A stretch of 64,000 bases of DNA from Ustilago trichophora (GCA_900323505.1 OOIN01000005.1:558001-622000); one strand, 5' to 3'; positions 9,749-20,476 are shown, counted from the stretch's first letter. Notes: generated by a model not told the origin, from the sequence alone. Numbers and translations: made by a program.

Positions 9749-10264
9749 ATGGGCTCCGTCTTCTCCTGTCTAGCATCGACTTTCATCTACCTCGGCGAGT
9801 TTCTCGAGAACGTCTTCCTTGCCATTGGCGAGATCGGTGCTGTCCTCGTTAGGGCAGTGATCGGCATCGTAGTCAGCCTCTGCGATCTGCTGGCGGCCAT
9901 CAGCTGTTGCTATCGAGTGCCATGGTCCGAGCGACCCGACCGATCGTTTTACACATATGGAGCTGCGAATACGAATCTGGCCTCTACAAACACTACGCTT
10001 GCTACGGTGGGCGGAAAGCAAGTCCTCTCGAGTGTATTCACTAAAGAAGGAAGGGAGCAGCGCAAGGAGATCAAGGCGGCAAGGAAGAAGGCGGCCGTGC
10101 TGAAAGCTGAAGAGGATGCTGCGGTGAGGTTCGTAAAGAAGGAGGAAGAGGCCAAGAAGAAGGCTGAAGCTACTGCCCAGAAGCAGAAGGCCAAGGAGGA
10201 CAAGGAAAAGGCTGCGCTCAAGGCTACAGAGGAGAAAAAAGCTGCTGCTGCTGCAGAGGCCTGA
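9749..10264 (+). CDS. Small hydrophobic/charged protein, possible lipid anchor
   Basis: A 171-residue protein. It starts MGSVFSCLAS, where Gly2 followed by a Ser-containing stretch and Cys7 fits a dual N-myristoylation and palmitoylation signal (inference). Residues about 8-55 are strongly hydrophobic (YLGEFLENVFLAIGEIGAVL, then VRAVIGIVVSLCDLLAAISC) and could insert in or lie along a membrane. Residues about 95-171 are a Lys/Glu/Ala-rich helix likely to form a coiled coil. No catalytic motif is seen. I recall similar short Gly-start proteins in other basidiomycetes but cannot name a function. Codon use and the clean start support a real gene. Confidence 0.7.
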   Translation: MGSVFSCLASTFIYLGEFLENVFLAIGEIGAVLVRAVIGIVVSLCDLLAAISCCYRVPWSERPDRSFYTYGAANTNLASTNTTLATVGGKQVLSSVFTKEGREQRKEIKAARKKAAVLKAEEDAAVRFVKKEEEAKKKAEATAQKQKAKEDKEKAALKATEEKKAAAAAEA

Positions 10265-10517
10265 ATCAGACCCTGAGATCACGTCGATCCTCTGGAACCA
10301 TCCCGAAGACTGTATTTCACAGCCAGGTGGCACCCTTGACGGTTCTCTTTTCTGTACCTGTATGTATACACACACATTATCGGACATGATCCTCACCCCT
10401 TTATCCGATAGTCATGTTGGAGGGTCGAGGTAGCGAGGCCATGGGCCGCCGGTGACTGAACAGTCTTGAGATCTCGTACGTATGTTGAAAAAGCTACAAA
10501 GAGTCGACTTGCCAATC

Positions 10518-10519
<2 letters not shown>

Positions 10520-10560
<41 letters not shown>
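10520..10560 (+). repeat. 41-base poly(A) run
   Basis: Uninterrupted A41, 256 bp after the stop codon of the small hydrophobic protein gene. It may be a microsatellite or the tail of an old retroposed copy. The true length is uncertain because such runs are error-prone in sequencing. Confidence 0.9.
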
Positions 10561-10561
<1 letters not shown>

Positions 10562-11913
10562 CGTCAAAGGCTGGGTGAACAAGTTTTGCGCTTGTGCCAG
10601 CTGCACGCCCAACGTCATTTCAATCCTGCCAAGGCCGGGTGGATCTTCCGAAATATTTTGCTTTGCCAGATGGATGGAAACGGCAAGTGAATGATATCCG
10701 GCCTCACTGCCAACTCAACTGCTGAGCCGGCATGCGTTGAAGACTTCTGTGCGCGCTGCGTTGGATATGCACCTCAGCCACAATCAACTGCGAATCGTTT
10801 CGCCGAGCATGGATGAAAAACGACGGTAGTCTACAGTACAGTTCAATAATTGGGCCAGAAAGGATAGGCAGAGCCAAGCGAGGCGCATGGGATTCGGAGA
10901 ATTTTTTTTTTTTTTTTTTTCTTTTCGTTTCGCTGTTTTCGCCCCTTTTCTTTTTTGTTTGGTTTGGTCTTACCGAAGAAGACGGATCGAGGTATGAAAA
11001 GTTCTCCATGGCAAGGAGAGTGTGAGAAACAGCGATGACCAGGCCGCACCAAAAGGCCAATTGTCATACATGATGAGGTGTCATCTGATCGCCTGAGCTT
11101 GGCGTTGACGACTTTGCTCCAGTATTAACAGTGGTACTATACGGTCAATTTCGTCACATGGTCACCTTTTCTCGCTTCTCACCAAGATCGGCATTCGACG
11201 GATCTCTTGTGTCGTGTTGGTTGCAACGCAAGAGGCAGAGAGAGAGAGAAAAGAAGGAAGAAGTGTGTGGCTTTCGGCACGGAAAAGAGCCGGATCAACA
11301 AGCGAGAAAAGCGAGGCCCTCGAAATTCATCCGTTTGACGAAGCGCCCTTGTTTGCGCACATGCGAATGCGAATGTGTAGGTGTGTGTGTATGTATGTGC
11401 AGCTGCTTATCCAACCATGTAAGCGCGTCTACTGTATCCAATGTACGTACGGCTAGCGATACCGGAGGATTGCCAAGTGACAGACAGCTGAGCTCCGGCG
11501 CCCTTGTCTATTGATTTATTGCAGCTCTCAAAAGACTTTTGCTCTCGTGATCCAATTCCAGCATCAAAAGCACAGACAAGCTTGCACAAGAAGTCAAGGC
11601 AAGATGTAAGGTACAGTACGGCACAAACCTGATCGCAAGACGATCCGATATACAGTGTGAGTACAGTACAGTACAGCACAGTACGATGAAAGGCGAAAAC
11701 GTGCTCGACTTGTGACTCGCACTCCCTCGCTTTCTTCTTGGCGTGTGCGACCGTGCGAGGCGGATAGTCGGTTCATACAGTATCAAAAGTTTGGTGTCGA
11801 AAATGGAAAAATTGCATGTTTTAAGGATGAAATTAAATTCAAGGCTTAAGTTTGATATGTGTGGCCGGCTCATTTTCAGTCGGATCAACCGTGACCACAC
11901 GGTGCAGTCACGG

Positions 11914-11940
11914 TGAGACGAGACGAGACGAGACGAGACG
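11914..11940 (+). repeat. (GAGAC)n pentamer microsatellite
   Basis: About five tandem copies of GAGAC in the region upstream of GUT2. Confidence 0.85.
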
Positions 11941-12681
11941 GTGCCGTCATACGGTCAATTCTCCCAAAATCGGACCGTGCCTGGTCCGCCATCCCTCCAT
12001 TTTTCTTTCCTCAGCTGCATATCCCACGGGCACCTCTGCTCTCACCGCACCGCACCGCACCACATTACTTCGCTTTCAAGAGAGCCGGTTGCCAATTTTT
12101 CTCTGACACAAAGGGTACAGTAGCTCGTGCCAAGCGCTTCCCTTCTCTCACGTTTGTTGCCCTCTCAAGTCACTGTCATGCTTTTGCTATGCTCTGCTTT
12201 GCTCTCAAACGCGATGCTTGCTTGGCTTGGGTCCGATCCGAACAATGGATGCACTTCGGCTACAGTGTAACTTGTGACTTTGCTCATTCTCTCTGTGTGT
12301 GTCTGCTGCGTTTGTGTGGCTTGCAACGTTTCGAGCTCACGGCGTTGCGTCACCCAACTAACTCGATTCAACCCTGTTCTCGGCCCGTTGCGATTCATTT
12401 CATCTTGTGTCACCCTCGGCTGTTCCTAACTATCTTCTCAACCTCATCCTTCGCCCCGTCACCATCGACAACATCATCCCTTTCAGAGGCCTGTTGTCAA
12501 ACGACCACTACTATCATCATCATCATCACCAACACCACCACCACATCCACCAACCCGGTGCTTGTTGTAGGTTGCCCCTCCTCCCTTTCCGTGTGCTAGC
12601 ATTCACTTGCTCGCAAGACACATCCCTCGGACTCGTACTCTCTCGACTCGAGCTAGCGTAGTTCTTGCTGCCTCACACATC

Positions 12682-15264
12682 ATGTTCCGTAGACCTCTTA
12701 CCGTCGCACCCCGTGCGGGCGTGCGATTCGCCTCGACCTCGTCCACCTCCTCTTCCTCGGCCGGTCAACGGCGCATGCTCGCCAACCGATCCATGCTCGT
12801 AGCGGTCGCTCTCGCTGGTGGTGCTGCGGCCACCTACACTCTCGCCAAGCCCAGCGTGTTTGCTGACGCTCCCGACACAGTCCCCGGCGACACCCGCCCA
12901 CACCCTCTCTGGTCGCCTCCTACCCGTGCTCAGATGCTCGAGGCTCTCAAGCAGTCTTCGGCAAAGAGTCTGCGACCCAACGCTTCGCGAGGCAAGGCCG
13001 ACAACTCGAGCCTTCTCCCTCTCGCCAAGGATTCTCGCTCCAGCAGCCCTAGCCCCGCTGCCTCTGAGCAGTCGGGTGGTGCTGCCGCTTCCCGAAGTGG
13101 CGATGAGGATGGCGAGGGATTCGACATTCTCGTCGTCGGAGGTGGTGCTACTGGTGCAGGTGTGGCTGTCGATGCTGCTACCCGTGGTCTCAGCGTAGCC
13201 ATGGTCGAGCGCGACGACTTTGGCGCCGGTACTTCCTCCAAGTCGACCAAACTCGTTCACGGTGGTGTACGATACCTCCAGAAGGCCGTTTTCGAACTCG
13301 ACTACGAACAGTACAAGATGGTACGCGAGGCCCTTCACGAGCGAAAGACTTTCCTTCACATCGCTCCTTACCTCTCGGATCACCTCCCCATCATGCTGCC
13401 CGTCTACAAGTGGTGGCAGATCCCTTACTACTGGGCTGGTACGAAAATGTACGATATCCTTGCCGGTTCTGAAAACATGGAGAGCTCCTACGTGCTCGGC
13501 AAGGGTAAGGCGCTCGAGGCTTTCCCCATGCTCAAGTCGGCTGGTCTCGCCGGTGCCGTTGTTTACTACGACGGACAGCACAACGATACCCGCATGAACG
13601 TCGCTCTCGCCATGACCGCTGTCCACCACGGTGCCGTTGTTGCCAACCACACCGAGGTGGTCGCCATTCACAAGAAGCCGGTTGCCGGCAAGCCGGATCA
13701 GATCTGCGGTGCTCGTGTTCGTGACGTCCTCACCGGAGACGAGTGGGATGTCAAGTGCAAGTGCCTCATCAACGCCACTGGTCCCTTCTCCGACACTCTG
13801 CGAAAGCTCGACGCTCCCACTGCTCAGGAGATTGTCGCCGCCTCGTCGGGTGTCCACATTACGCTGCCTGGCTACTTCTCGCCTCGTGACATGGGCTTGA
13901 TCGACCCCCAGACCTCGGACGGCCGTGTCATCTTCTTCCTGCCGTGGCAGGGCAACACCATTGCCGGTACCACTGACACTGCTGCTCCCGTCGAGGCGCA
14001 TCCTCGTCCCAAGGAGGAGGAGATCCAGTGGATTCTGGACGAAGTGCGCAACTACCTCAGCCCGGACATCAAGGTGCGACGTGGTGATGTGCTCAGTGCC
14101 TGGTCGGGTCTCCGACCTTTGGTCAAGGACCCTGCTGCCACCGACACACAGTCTCTGGTGCGAAACCACATGATCAACGTCTCCGAGTCTGGTCTGCTTA
14201 CCATCGCTGGTGGCAAGTGGACCACGTACCGTGAGATGGCCGAGCAGACGGTGGACCGTGCCATTCAGGAGTTTGGGCTCAAGCCTCAGCGTGGATGCGT
14301 CACCAAGAGCACACGACTACTCGGCAGCCACGGCTGGACCAAGACCATGTACGTCAAGCTTCTGCAGCGCTTCGGTCTCGAGACCGATGTGGCCCGTCAC
14401 CTCTCCAACACCTACGGTGACCGAGCATGGAGCGTCTGCTCGATTGCCGAGCCTACCGGTCAGAGGTGGCCAGTGCACGGCAAGCGTATCGACCAGCTGT
14501 ACCCTTACATTGAGGCCGAGATTCGCTACGCATGCCGAAGTGAGTACGCGGCTACGGCACAGGACTTTATCGCACGTCGCACCCGACTTTCTTTCCTCAA
14601 CGCCGAAGCTACCATTGATGCACTGCCACGAGTGATCGATGTGATGGGTGAGGAGCTCGGGTGGGATGAGAAGCGCAAGAAGCAGGAGTGGGCGGACGGT
14701 GTTGAATTCATGGGCAGCATGGGACTGCAGCCTGCGCGCGTCGAGCAGCTCAAGGAGACCTCGCTGGACCAGATGCGCAAGATTCGCGAGAACCAGCAAA
14801 AGGCGCTCAAGGTATCTAGTCTGGGCAACGCCTCTTTGGATGAGAAGGATGCGCTCGCTATCTCTGCGCGCGCCTCGTTCAGCTCCGAGGAGATGGAGGA
14901 GTTGCGTGCCAAGTTCAAGCTTCTCGATGTCAACAAGGATGGCAAGCTCGACTCGAAGGATCTCAAAGAAGTGTTGCAGCGTATCGGCTACTCGGAGGTT
15001 GACGACTCGACTCTGCGCGGTATCGTGAGCGAGGTGGATTTCACCAAGACGGGCGCACTCCACTTTGAAGATTTCTTGGATGTGTTTGCGGCTCTCAAGG
15101 ATGCGAGATTGGAAAACGCATTTACGCACATTCTGAGCGAGATGGACTCGCAAGGACTTCAGCCTCCCTCGCATGATCCTGTGGGACCTGCCGCCAAGGA
15201 AAAGTCGGAGAGGAGAGATGCCAGCCGTACCATTCCTGTTGAGAAGAGCGGTGGTGGATGGTGA
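12682..15264 (+). CDS. GUT2: Mitochondrial FAD-dependent glycerol-3-phosphate dehydrogenase with EF-hands
   Basis: An 860-residue protein from ATG 12682 (MFRRPLTVAPRAGVRFASTS), an Arg/Ser-rich mitochondrial presequence followed by a hydrophobic span (MLVAVALAGGAAATYTLA). It oxidises glycerol-3-phosphate to dihydroxyacetone phosphate and passes electrons to ubiquinone at the inner membrane, serving glycerol use and the NADH shuttle. The FAD Rossmann motif DILVVGGGATGAG starts near residue 148, followed by GTSSKSTKLVHGGVRYLQ, typical of GlpD/Gut2. The C-terminus carries an EF-hand with a canonical loop DVNKDGKLDSKD (residues 749-760) and a weaker second loop, EVDFTKTGALHFED. Calcium-binding EF-hands occur in animal GPD2 and are absent from baker's yeast Gut2, so calcium control is possible here. 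No intron. Confidence 0.95.
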   Translation: MFRRPLTVAPRAGVRFASTSSTSSSSAGQRRMLANRSMLVAVALAGGAAATYTLAKPSVFADAPDTVPGDTRPHPLWSPPTRAQMLEALKQSSAKSLRPNASRGKADNSSLLPLAKDSRSSSPSPAASEQSGGAAASRSGDEDGEGFDILVVGGGATGAGVAVDAATRGLSVAMVERDDFGAGTSSKSTKLVHGGVRYLQKAVFELDYEQYKMVREALHERKTFLHIAPYLSDHLPIMLPVYKWWQIPYYWAGTKMYDILAGSENMESSYVLGKGKALEAFPMLKSAGLAGAVVYYDGQHNDTRMNVALAMTAVHHGAVVANHTEVVAIHKKPVAGKPDQICGARVRDVLTGDEWDVKCKCLINATGPFSDTLRKLDAPTAQEIVAASSGVHITLPGYFSPRDMGLIDPQTSDGRVIFFLPWQGNTIAGTTDTAAPVEAHPRPKEEEIQWILDEVRNYLSPDIKVRRGDVLSAWSGLRPLVKDPAATDTQSLVRNHMINVSESGLLTIAGGKWTTYREMAEQTVDRAIQEFGLKPQRGCVTKSTRLLGSHGWTKTMYVKLLQRFGLETDVARHLSNTYGDRAWSVCSIAEPTGQRWPVHGKRIDQLYPYIEAEIRYACRSEYAATAQDFIARRTRLSFLNAEATIDALPRVIDVMGEELGWDEKRKKQEWADGVEFMGSMGLQPARVEQLKETSLDQMRKIRENQQKALKVSSLGNASLDEKDALAISARASFSSEEMEELRAKFKLLDVNKDGKLDSKDLKEVLQRIGYSEVDDSTLRGIVSEVDFTKTGALHFEDFLDVFAALKDARLENAFTHILSEMDSQGLQPPSHDPVGPAAKEKSERRDASRTIPVEKSGGGW

Positions 15265-15975
15265 AAAGATCCGTTTCTTCTTTCTTATTTTTTTTCTCTT
15301 TCAAAAAAGAGAAACAACCAACGAACTCGGAAACCCTGCTTCTTATCTATATCTGTATAACCTTTGTTTATTGTTGTAGGGATTCGGGAAATGTATCCAT
15401 CAGAGTCTAGCGGATGTTGTGTGTGTACGACAAGCTGTGCGAAGCATGATTAAGCTAAAAGTCAGAGCTGGAAAGAGTGTGTTGCGATTGTGCACTGTAC
15501 GATTGTATCGGCCGTGTGTGGGGATGAAAGTGGCATGTGTGGATTGCCCCTGTCCATCGCAGCAGCACAGAGAGAGAGAGAAGGGCGAAATTCAGGAAAC
15601 GTGCATGGGCCAAATTGCAGACGAGCTTGGCAGAGCAAAGCGAGCGAACGCGAGAGGGTGAGAGATAGAGAGAGAGAGCGCTTGGATCACTCAAACAACG
15701 CTGCTGCTGCTGCGTGCGTGCCAGTCAGTCAGTCAATCAATCAATCAATCTCTCTCTCTCAGCTGGTTGCAATCTCCACTTTCTTGTTCTACATCGCTTC
15801 GTTCTTCCTCATCTTTCTCCCTCCCTCTCTTTCCTTCTATATAGCACGACACTCACCTCTCCTCCTATTTAACCTGAAATCAGCGATTCGACGGAGAGAG
15901 TAAGAAGAAACACTCTCATCCCCCATACATACAACCTAGCTCCCTCCGACTTGTGCGAAAAGACTCCGCGCAACC
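15265..15975. other. Intergenic: GUT2 3' end and VMA2 promoter/leader
   Basis: About 710 bp. It contains GA- and CT-rich microsatellite stretches (about 15655-15680 and 15755-15765) and a TATA-like CTATATAG at 15837-15844, about 135 bp before the VMA2 start. No gene seen. Confidence 0.55.
15837..15844 (+). promoter_or_regulatory. TATA-like box upstream of VMA2
   Basis: CTATATAG lies about 135 bp before the VMA2 ATG, inside a CT-rich stretch. The position fits a core promoter; not tested. Confidence 0.4.
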
Positions 15976-17559
15976 ATGTCGGATCCTCGCATGAGCGACA
16001 AGGAGCTCTTTGAGATCAACGCTCAAGCCGCCGTTAAAAACTACAGCGTTGATCCTCGACTCGACTATCGTACCGTATCCGCCATCAACGGTCCTCTCGT
16101 CGTTTTGGAGAATGTCAAGTTCCCATCTTACAACGAGATTGTCTCGCTCACTTTGCCCGATGGTTCTCGTCGTGGTGGACAGGTGCTCGAAGTTTCGGGA
16201 AACAAGGCCATCGTTCAGGTCTTTGAAGGAACTTCTGGTATTGATGTGAGGGATACTCATATCGAGTTTACCGGTTCGTCGATGAAGTTGCCCGTATCCG
16301 AGGATATGCAGGGTCGTATTTTCAACGGTTCCGGTGCACCCATTGACAAAGGTCCTCGTGTGTTTGCCGAAGATTACCTCGATATCAACGGTTCTCCCAT
16401 CAACCCTTTCTCTCGTGTCTATCCAGAGGAGATGATCCAGACCGGTATCTCGACCATTGACACGATGAACTCGATCGCCCGTGGTCAGAAAATCCCCATC
16501 TTCTCCGCCGCCGGTCTTCCGCACAACGAGATCGCCGCCCAGATCTGTCGACAGGCCGGTCTCGTCAAACGTCCTGGCGCCGGAAAGGGCGTACACGACG
16601 ATCACGAGGACAACTTCTCCATCGTCTTCGGTGCCATGGGTGTCAACATGGAGACGGCGCGATTCTTCAAGCAGGATTTCGAGGAGAATGGCTCCTTGGA
16701 CCGTGTAACTCTCTTCCTCAACCTTGCCAACGATCCCACCATCGAGCGTATTATTACTCCTCGTCTGGCTCTCACTACGGCCGAGTACTATGCCTACCAG
16801 CTCGAAAAGCACGTCCTCGTCGTGTTGACCGATATGACGTCGTACGCCGATGCGTTGCGTGAGGTGTCGGCTGCACGTGAAGAGGTCCCCGGTCGACGAG
16901 GTTACCCCGGTTACATGTACACCGATTTGTCCACCATCTACGAACGTGCCGGACGGGTTGCTGGTCGAAACGGATCCATCACCCAAATCCCTATCTTGAC
17001 TATGCCCAACGAAGACATGACCCATCCTATCCCTGATTTGACCGGATACATCACCGAAGGTCAGATCTACGTCGATCGTCAACTGCACAATCGTCAAATC
17101 TATCCACCCATCAACGTCCTCCCCTCGTTGTCTCGACTTATGAAATCGGCCATTGGCGCCAAGCACACTCGTGCGGATCATTCCGACGTTTCGAACCAGA
17201 TGTATGCCGCCTACGCCACAGGTCGCGATGCAGCAGCCATGAAGGCCGTCGTCGGTGAAGAGGCTCTCAGCCCCGAAGACAAGTTGGCCATTGAATTTAT
17301 GGAAAACTTTGAAGGTAAATTCATCAAACAGGGTGCTTACGAGAATCGACACATCTTTGACAGTCTCGACATTGGTTGGGATTTGTTGAGGATTTTCCCC
17401 AAGGAACAGCTGAACCGAATCTCGCCAAAGATCATCAAAGAGTACTACAGTAGGCGCGCCAAGAAGCAGGATCATGAGGAAGGCGCAAAGCAGGGTAACA
17501 AGGATACTAGGGATAACAGTGACAACAAGAACGACGGTAAACTCGTCGATGACGAGTAG
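15976..17559 (+). CDS. VMA2: V-type H+-ATPase subunit B (V1 sector)
   Basis: A 527-residue protein. Subunit B forms the V1 hexamer with subunit A and carries the non-catalytic nucleotide sites of the proton pump that acidifies vacuoles and endosomes. The family is clear along the whole length: N-terminal barrel ([20 protein letters not shown]), the degenerate P-loop region [20 protein letters not shown] at about 170-189, the segment [20 protein letters not shown], and the ATPase alpha/beta signature [10 protein letters not shown] at 377-386. Length is slightly above the usual ~500 because of a Lys/Asp/Asn-rich tail after residue 495. The ATG follows a CT-rich leader. A 553-codon frame on the opposite strand is a codon-bias shadow. 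Confidence 0.97.
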   Translation: MSDPRMSDKELFEINAQAAVKNYSVDPRLDYRTVSAINGPLVVLENVKFPSYNEIVSLTLPDGSRRGGQVLEVSGNKAIVQVFEGTSGIDVRDTHIEFTGSSMKLPVSEDMQGRIFNGSGAPIDKGPRVFAEDYLDINGSPINPFSRVYPEEMIQTGISTIDTMNSIARGQKIPIFSAAGLPHNEIAAQICRQAGLVKRPGAGKGVHDDHEDNFSIVFGAMGVNMETARFFKQDFEENGSLDRVTLFLNLANDPTIERIITPRLALTTAEYYAYQLEKHVLVVLTDMTSYADALREVSAAREEVPGRRGYPGYMYTDLSTIYERAGRVAGRNGSITQIPILTMPNEDMTHPIPDLTGYITEGQIYVDRQLHNRQIYPPINVLPSLSRLMKSAIGAKHTRADHSDVSNQMYAAYATGRDAAAMKAVVGEEALSPEDKLAIEFMENFEGKFIKQGAYENRHIFDSLDIGWDLLRIFPKEQLNRISPKIIKEYYSRRAKKQDHEEGAKQGNKDTRDNSDNKNDGKLVDDE

Positions 17560-18088
17560 ATGTGCAAGGGCCAACACAGCTGTAGGCTTTGATCTGACTA
17601 ACTGAAATATCTGTTAGAGGTCAGATCGATGTTACAGGCAGATCTATAAAGGATTTCGAACCTTGCTTTTGTTGATACGCTCTTCAACATACCGTTTCCC
17701 TCTTTCGAGTCGCTTCCAGTTTGATCATATTTGCATCCCCAGCTTTCATTGTTTCGCTTCACTCGCCTTTTTCTTCTCTTTTGTGTCTATCTTTGTTTTT
17801 TTTTTTTTCTCTTTGATCTTTCTTCAAATTACATGACGTTTGATTTCTCTCTCTCTCTCTCTCTCTAACTCTTTGTCTCTGTTTGGTGTTGTTTGAAGTT
17901 ATGGCTGATTTTGATGGTTATGCGAGTGATTGAGATGGGGAGAGCACATGATTCGAGGATGTTGAGAGTTGATAGATGTGTTCGGGGACGATATATTGGT
18001 TTGGGATTGGGATTGAAAAGGAGAGGGAGGGAATGAAAGTACAACGATTTGGAGGATAGGTGGTGGTGGTGGTTTTTTTTTTTTTTTT
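17560..18088. other. Convergent intergenic region
   Basis: About 530 bp between the stops of VMA2 and IMP4. It holds a T run near 17798-17808, a (TC)n microsatellite at about 17846-17866 and a T run at 18073-18090 that merges with the IMP4 stop codon. No gene seen. Confidence 0.6.
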
Positions 18089-18958
18089 TTAGAGCTGATT
18101 TCGCTTTTTTGCCGAATTCATATAAGGTCTTAAAATCCATTCCACATCTGCCTCGGATTGATCCAAAGTGCCCTGATTAATCTGGTAAACTCTTGCATCA
18201 AATCTCGGACCTACTTCAGCCAACTGAACTTCCCTATGACTAGTCTTTAAAAAAACATGATGACGAAAAGATACAAAGTCATTTTGGTTGATAAAAGACA
18301 TTGTTCTTTTGCTATCATCTTTTGGAACTGGGAATAAGAATTTGAGAGCTGATTTGACACGATGACCTAGTTTGGTGTTAAAATTTTCAAAGATGAGATG
18401 AGGGTATTGTTGCGATACGGTTGAATTGGAGTGAGCGTTGACTTCGTGACGTAGTACGACGTTGTGTAGTGTGAATAGGAGGGTAGGACCGTGAGGGAAA
18501 TGGGAGATGACCATGGCATCGGGTACTCCTCGGTGTTCGTGAAGGACGACCATGTCAGTTATGCCGTTGCTGCGAGCTGCAGCTGCAAGGTCAGATACGG
18601 TATATCCACCCCTGTTAAGCCGGGTAGAGTTGGGAAACAACAACCGCACCTCCTTGGCAAACTGCGTCAATCGAGAACTAGGATCTCGAGATGTAGTCAC
18701 CAATACCCTAGGATCATACGTTCCAGCTCGAGAATATTCATCATCAATACTGCTCCCTGGTGCCTCCTGTGCTGCATCCAGGTTTAAATCCTTGCCGAGC
18801 TCCGCAGCTTCTTTACCAGCCAAAGATGGTGGCAGGGGTTTTCCAGAGGCGAGTGCTTCCCGAATTTGCTGTTTGCGTTCGTAGATTTGTTTCTCTTTTG
18901 ATTCGAGTGCTTTCTTGTAGATGTATTCGCGACGTTCTCTCGTCTGTCGGCGAAGCAT
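18089..18958 (-). CDS. IMP4: U3 snoRNP protein IMP4 (Brix domain)
   Basis: A 289-residue protein from ATG 18958 (MLRRQTRERREYIYKKALES), matching the usual length of about 290. Imp4 belongs to the Mpp10-Imp3-Imp4 complex that guides U3 snoRNA pairing to pre-18S rRNA in the nucleolus. After a basic helical N-terminus (about 1-70) comes the Brix/IMP4 domain: DPRVLVTTSRDPSSRLTQFA, LLFPNSTRLNRGGYTV, LVVLHEHRG-like and HFPHGPTLLFTLHNVVLRH, ending with FVSFRHHVFLK and DARVYQINQGTLDQ. The stop TAA is followed at once by a run of 17 A on the sense strand. No intron. Confidence 0.95.
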   Translation of the reverse strand: MLRRQTRERREYIYKKALESKEKQIYERKQQIREALASGKPLPPSLAGKEAAELGKDLNLDAAQEAPGSSIDDEYSRAGTYDPRVLVTTSRDPSSRLTQFAKEVRLLFPNSTRLNRGGYTVSDLAAAARSNGITDMVVLHEHRGVPDAMVISHFPHGPTLLFTLHNVVLRHEVNAHSNSTVSQQYPHLIFENFNTKLGHRVKSALKFLFPVPKDDSKRTMSFINQNDFVSFRHHVFLKTSHREVQLAEVGPRFDARVYQINQGTLDQSEADVEWILRPYMNSAKKRNQL

Positions 18959-19628
18959 GATGAACGTAAGGAACTCGGTGGAGAGTTGCAACCAAGGGGC
19001 GGTGATAGGCAGTTAGGGTTGATACGGATTTGTCTCGTGGGGAGAGATGCACGTGCGTGTATATGTGAATGAGGACGGTGGAATGATTTTCGGGCCTTGA
19101 TCGAGTGGTTGTGATGTACAAAAGTGCAGATGATGATATATAGAGAGGATAGACGGAGGAGGATAAAGGATGATTGGTGGAGTGTGTGGAAGGAAGTAAG
19201 TAAGGCTCTGTAGAGATGCGCAAAGGGGAAATTTCGGTAGGAAGTTGCAGTTTCCTACTTTATAAAAGAAAAGAAAAAATCCAAACCCGAGACCCGGAAT
19301 CTTGTGGATGCAAAAAGGGCTGAAGAATCCTGACAAATCATGTTGGAGAGAGTCGGAAGCAAAAAAGTCCAGGAAAGAGGGTCAAGCTTTCAATGCTTCT
19401 CATTGACACCATCACCATCCTCTAAACCATTACACCTTCTTCCTTGGCCACACACTACGCAATCACCTTACTACTCCATTGATCTGAAGCAGAGAACGGC
19501 AATTCTTGCTCGAATCCATTTTGGATAAAACCAATCGCAAGGGCTGCGATTTTTTCTCCGTCTAATCGGTACATCCCAACACCTCTCACCACCTTCAGCT
19601 TTTTTTTTTTTTTTTTTTTTGTCTCAAA
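18959..19628. other. Divergent promoter, IMP4 / mitoribosomal bL28m
   Basis: About 670 bp between two ribosome-related genes read away from each other, which could allow shared control (inference). A run of about 20 T (19600-19620) sits only 8 bp before the bL28m ATG. Confidence 0.5.
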
Positions 19629-20111
19629 ATGTTCTCAACGGCCATCCGTCTGGGATCACGAACAACTTATCGAGGTTCTCGTGGATCTGGAGCTGGTGCT
19701 TCCACCCGAACCACCTCCTATTCCTCCCCTAAATCTCGCAACGCCGCAGCTACAGCCATTGAAACCGGTACCATCTTCAAGCGCTCTCAACGCGGTCTTT
19801 ATGATGGAAAAATGATTCAATCCGGACACAACGTTCCCAAATCTAGACAAAAAACAGCACGTACCTGGTCTCCCAACATCCAACATAAACGTCTATGGTC
19901 CGAAACCTTGGACACTTTCGTAAAAGCTAGAGTTAGCACTAGCGCCCTAAGGACCATGGATAAGTTGGGTGGATTGGATAGATATTTGGCAAAAATCAGA
20001 GGTGAAAAATTGGGTCAATGGGGAAGAGACCTCAGAGATGTACTCGCTTTCAAGTTGAGACAGGACAGATTGGCTGCCCAAGCGCAAGCGTCCCCGGAGA
20101 AGAGTCCTTAA
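19629..20111 (+). CDS. MRPL24: Mitochondrial large-subunit ribosomal protein bL28m
   Basis: A 160-residue protein. The N-terminus (MFSTAIRLGSRTTYRGSRGS) is Arg/Ser/Gly-rich and acid-free, as expected of a mitochondrial presequence. The core from about residue 50, RGLYDGKMIQSGHNVPKS then KTARTWSPNIQHKRLWSETL, and the helix ALRTMDKLGGLDRYL are typical of bL28 proteins of mitochondria (Mrpl24 in baker's yeast nomenclature). Eubacterial L28 is shorter (about 78 residues); the extra C-terminal helix is a mitochondrial feature. No intron. Confidence 0.9.
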   Translation: MFSTAIRLGSRTTYRGSRGSGAGASTRTTSYSSPKSRNAAATAIETGTIFKRSQRGLYDGKMIQSGHNVPKSRQKTARTWSPNIQHKRLWSETLDTFVKARVSTSALRTMDKLGGLDRYLAKIRGEKLGQWGRDLRDVLAFKLRQDRLAAQAQASPEKSP

Positions 20112-20476
20112 GGGAAGAACAAAAAAAAAGAAGAAGGAGGAGGGCTTGATAACCCGCCAAGCAGAGCAAACTTGGTCAGCTTTACTTTCATCAAAGACCT
20201 CCAAAAAATACAACATGTGTACTGTACATTATGACTCTCTCAGCGTTCCAAATCGAGCCCGTTTTTCGTTTTATGATGAAGAAAAGCAGTGTGTGCTTTG
20301 CAAGCCCCCGCATTCGTGATTCACAGAATCACTCCTTATCGTTCACACCAAGCACGCGCACATACACACATACACACATATACATACCAACATCCGAGTG
20401 TAACAAGGCTGAACTGTGTCACTTCTGCATGCTTGTCACAAGAGAAGCCATACAAATGCTATGTGAATGAAACCCC
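20112..20476. other. Convergent intergenic region
   Basis: About 365 bp between the bL28m and PIN-protein stops, with a CA-rich microsatellite-like stretch near 20355-20385. No gene seen. Confidence 0.6.

Larger units (their letters stand above)
10265..12681. other. Long intergenic region upstream of GUT2
   Basis: About 2.4 kb without a recognisable gene. It holds a 41-A run (10520-10560), a 19-T run (10902-10920), several TACAGTAC motifs (10831-10840, 11611-11620, 11661-11684) and a GAGAC pentamer repeat (about 11914-11940). The last 250 bp are pyrimidine-rich. Some small frames exist but none looks coding. Confidence 0.5.

Noticed and set aside
11913..12599. 228-codon plus-strand frame upstream of GUT2
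   Set aside because: It begins in the GAGAC repeat, runs through a pyrimidine-rich leader and ends in a CAT/CAC repeat; the amino-acid mix is not protein-like.
12607..12681. Upstream extension of GUT2
   Set aside because: The frame opens with TTG, not ATG. The first ATG, at 12682, starts a normal presequence.
15916..17577. 553-codon open frame antisense to VMA2
   Set aside because: It mirrors a highly expressed gene with strong codon bias and encodes no recognisable protein. Similar shadows lie over GUT2 (12673-14169), SEC23 (24577-26208), CIT1 (52198-53397) and the expansin-like gene (57197-58024).
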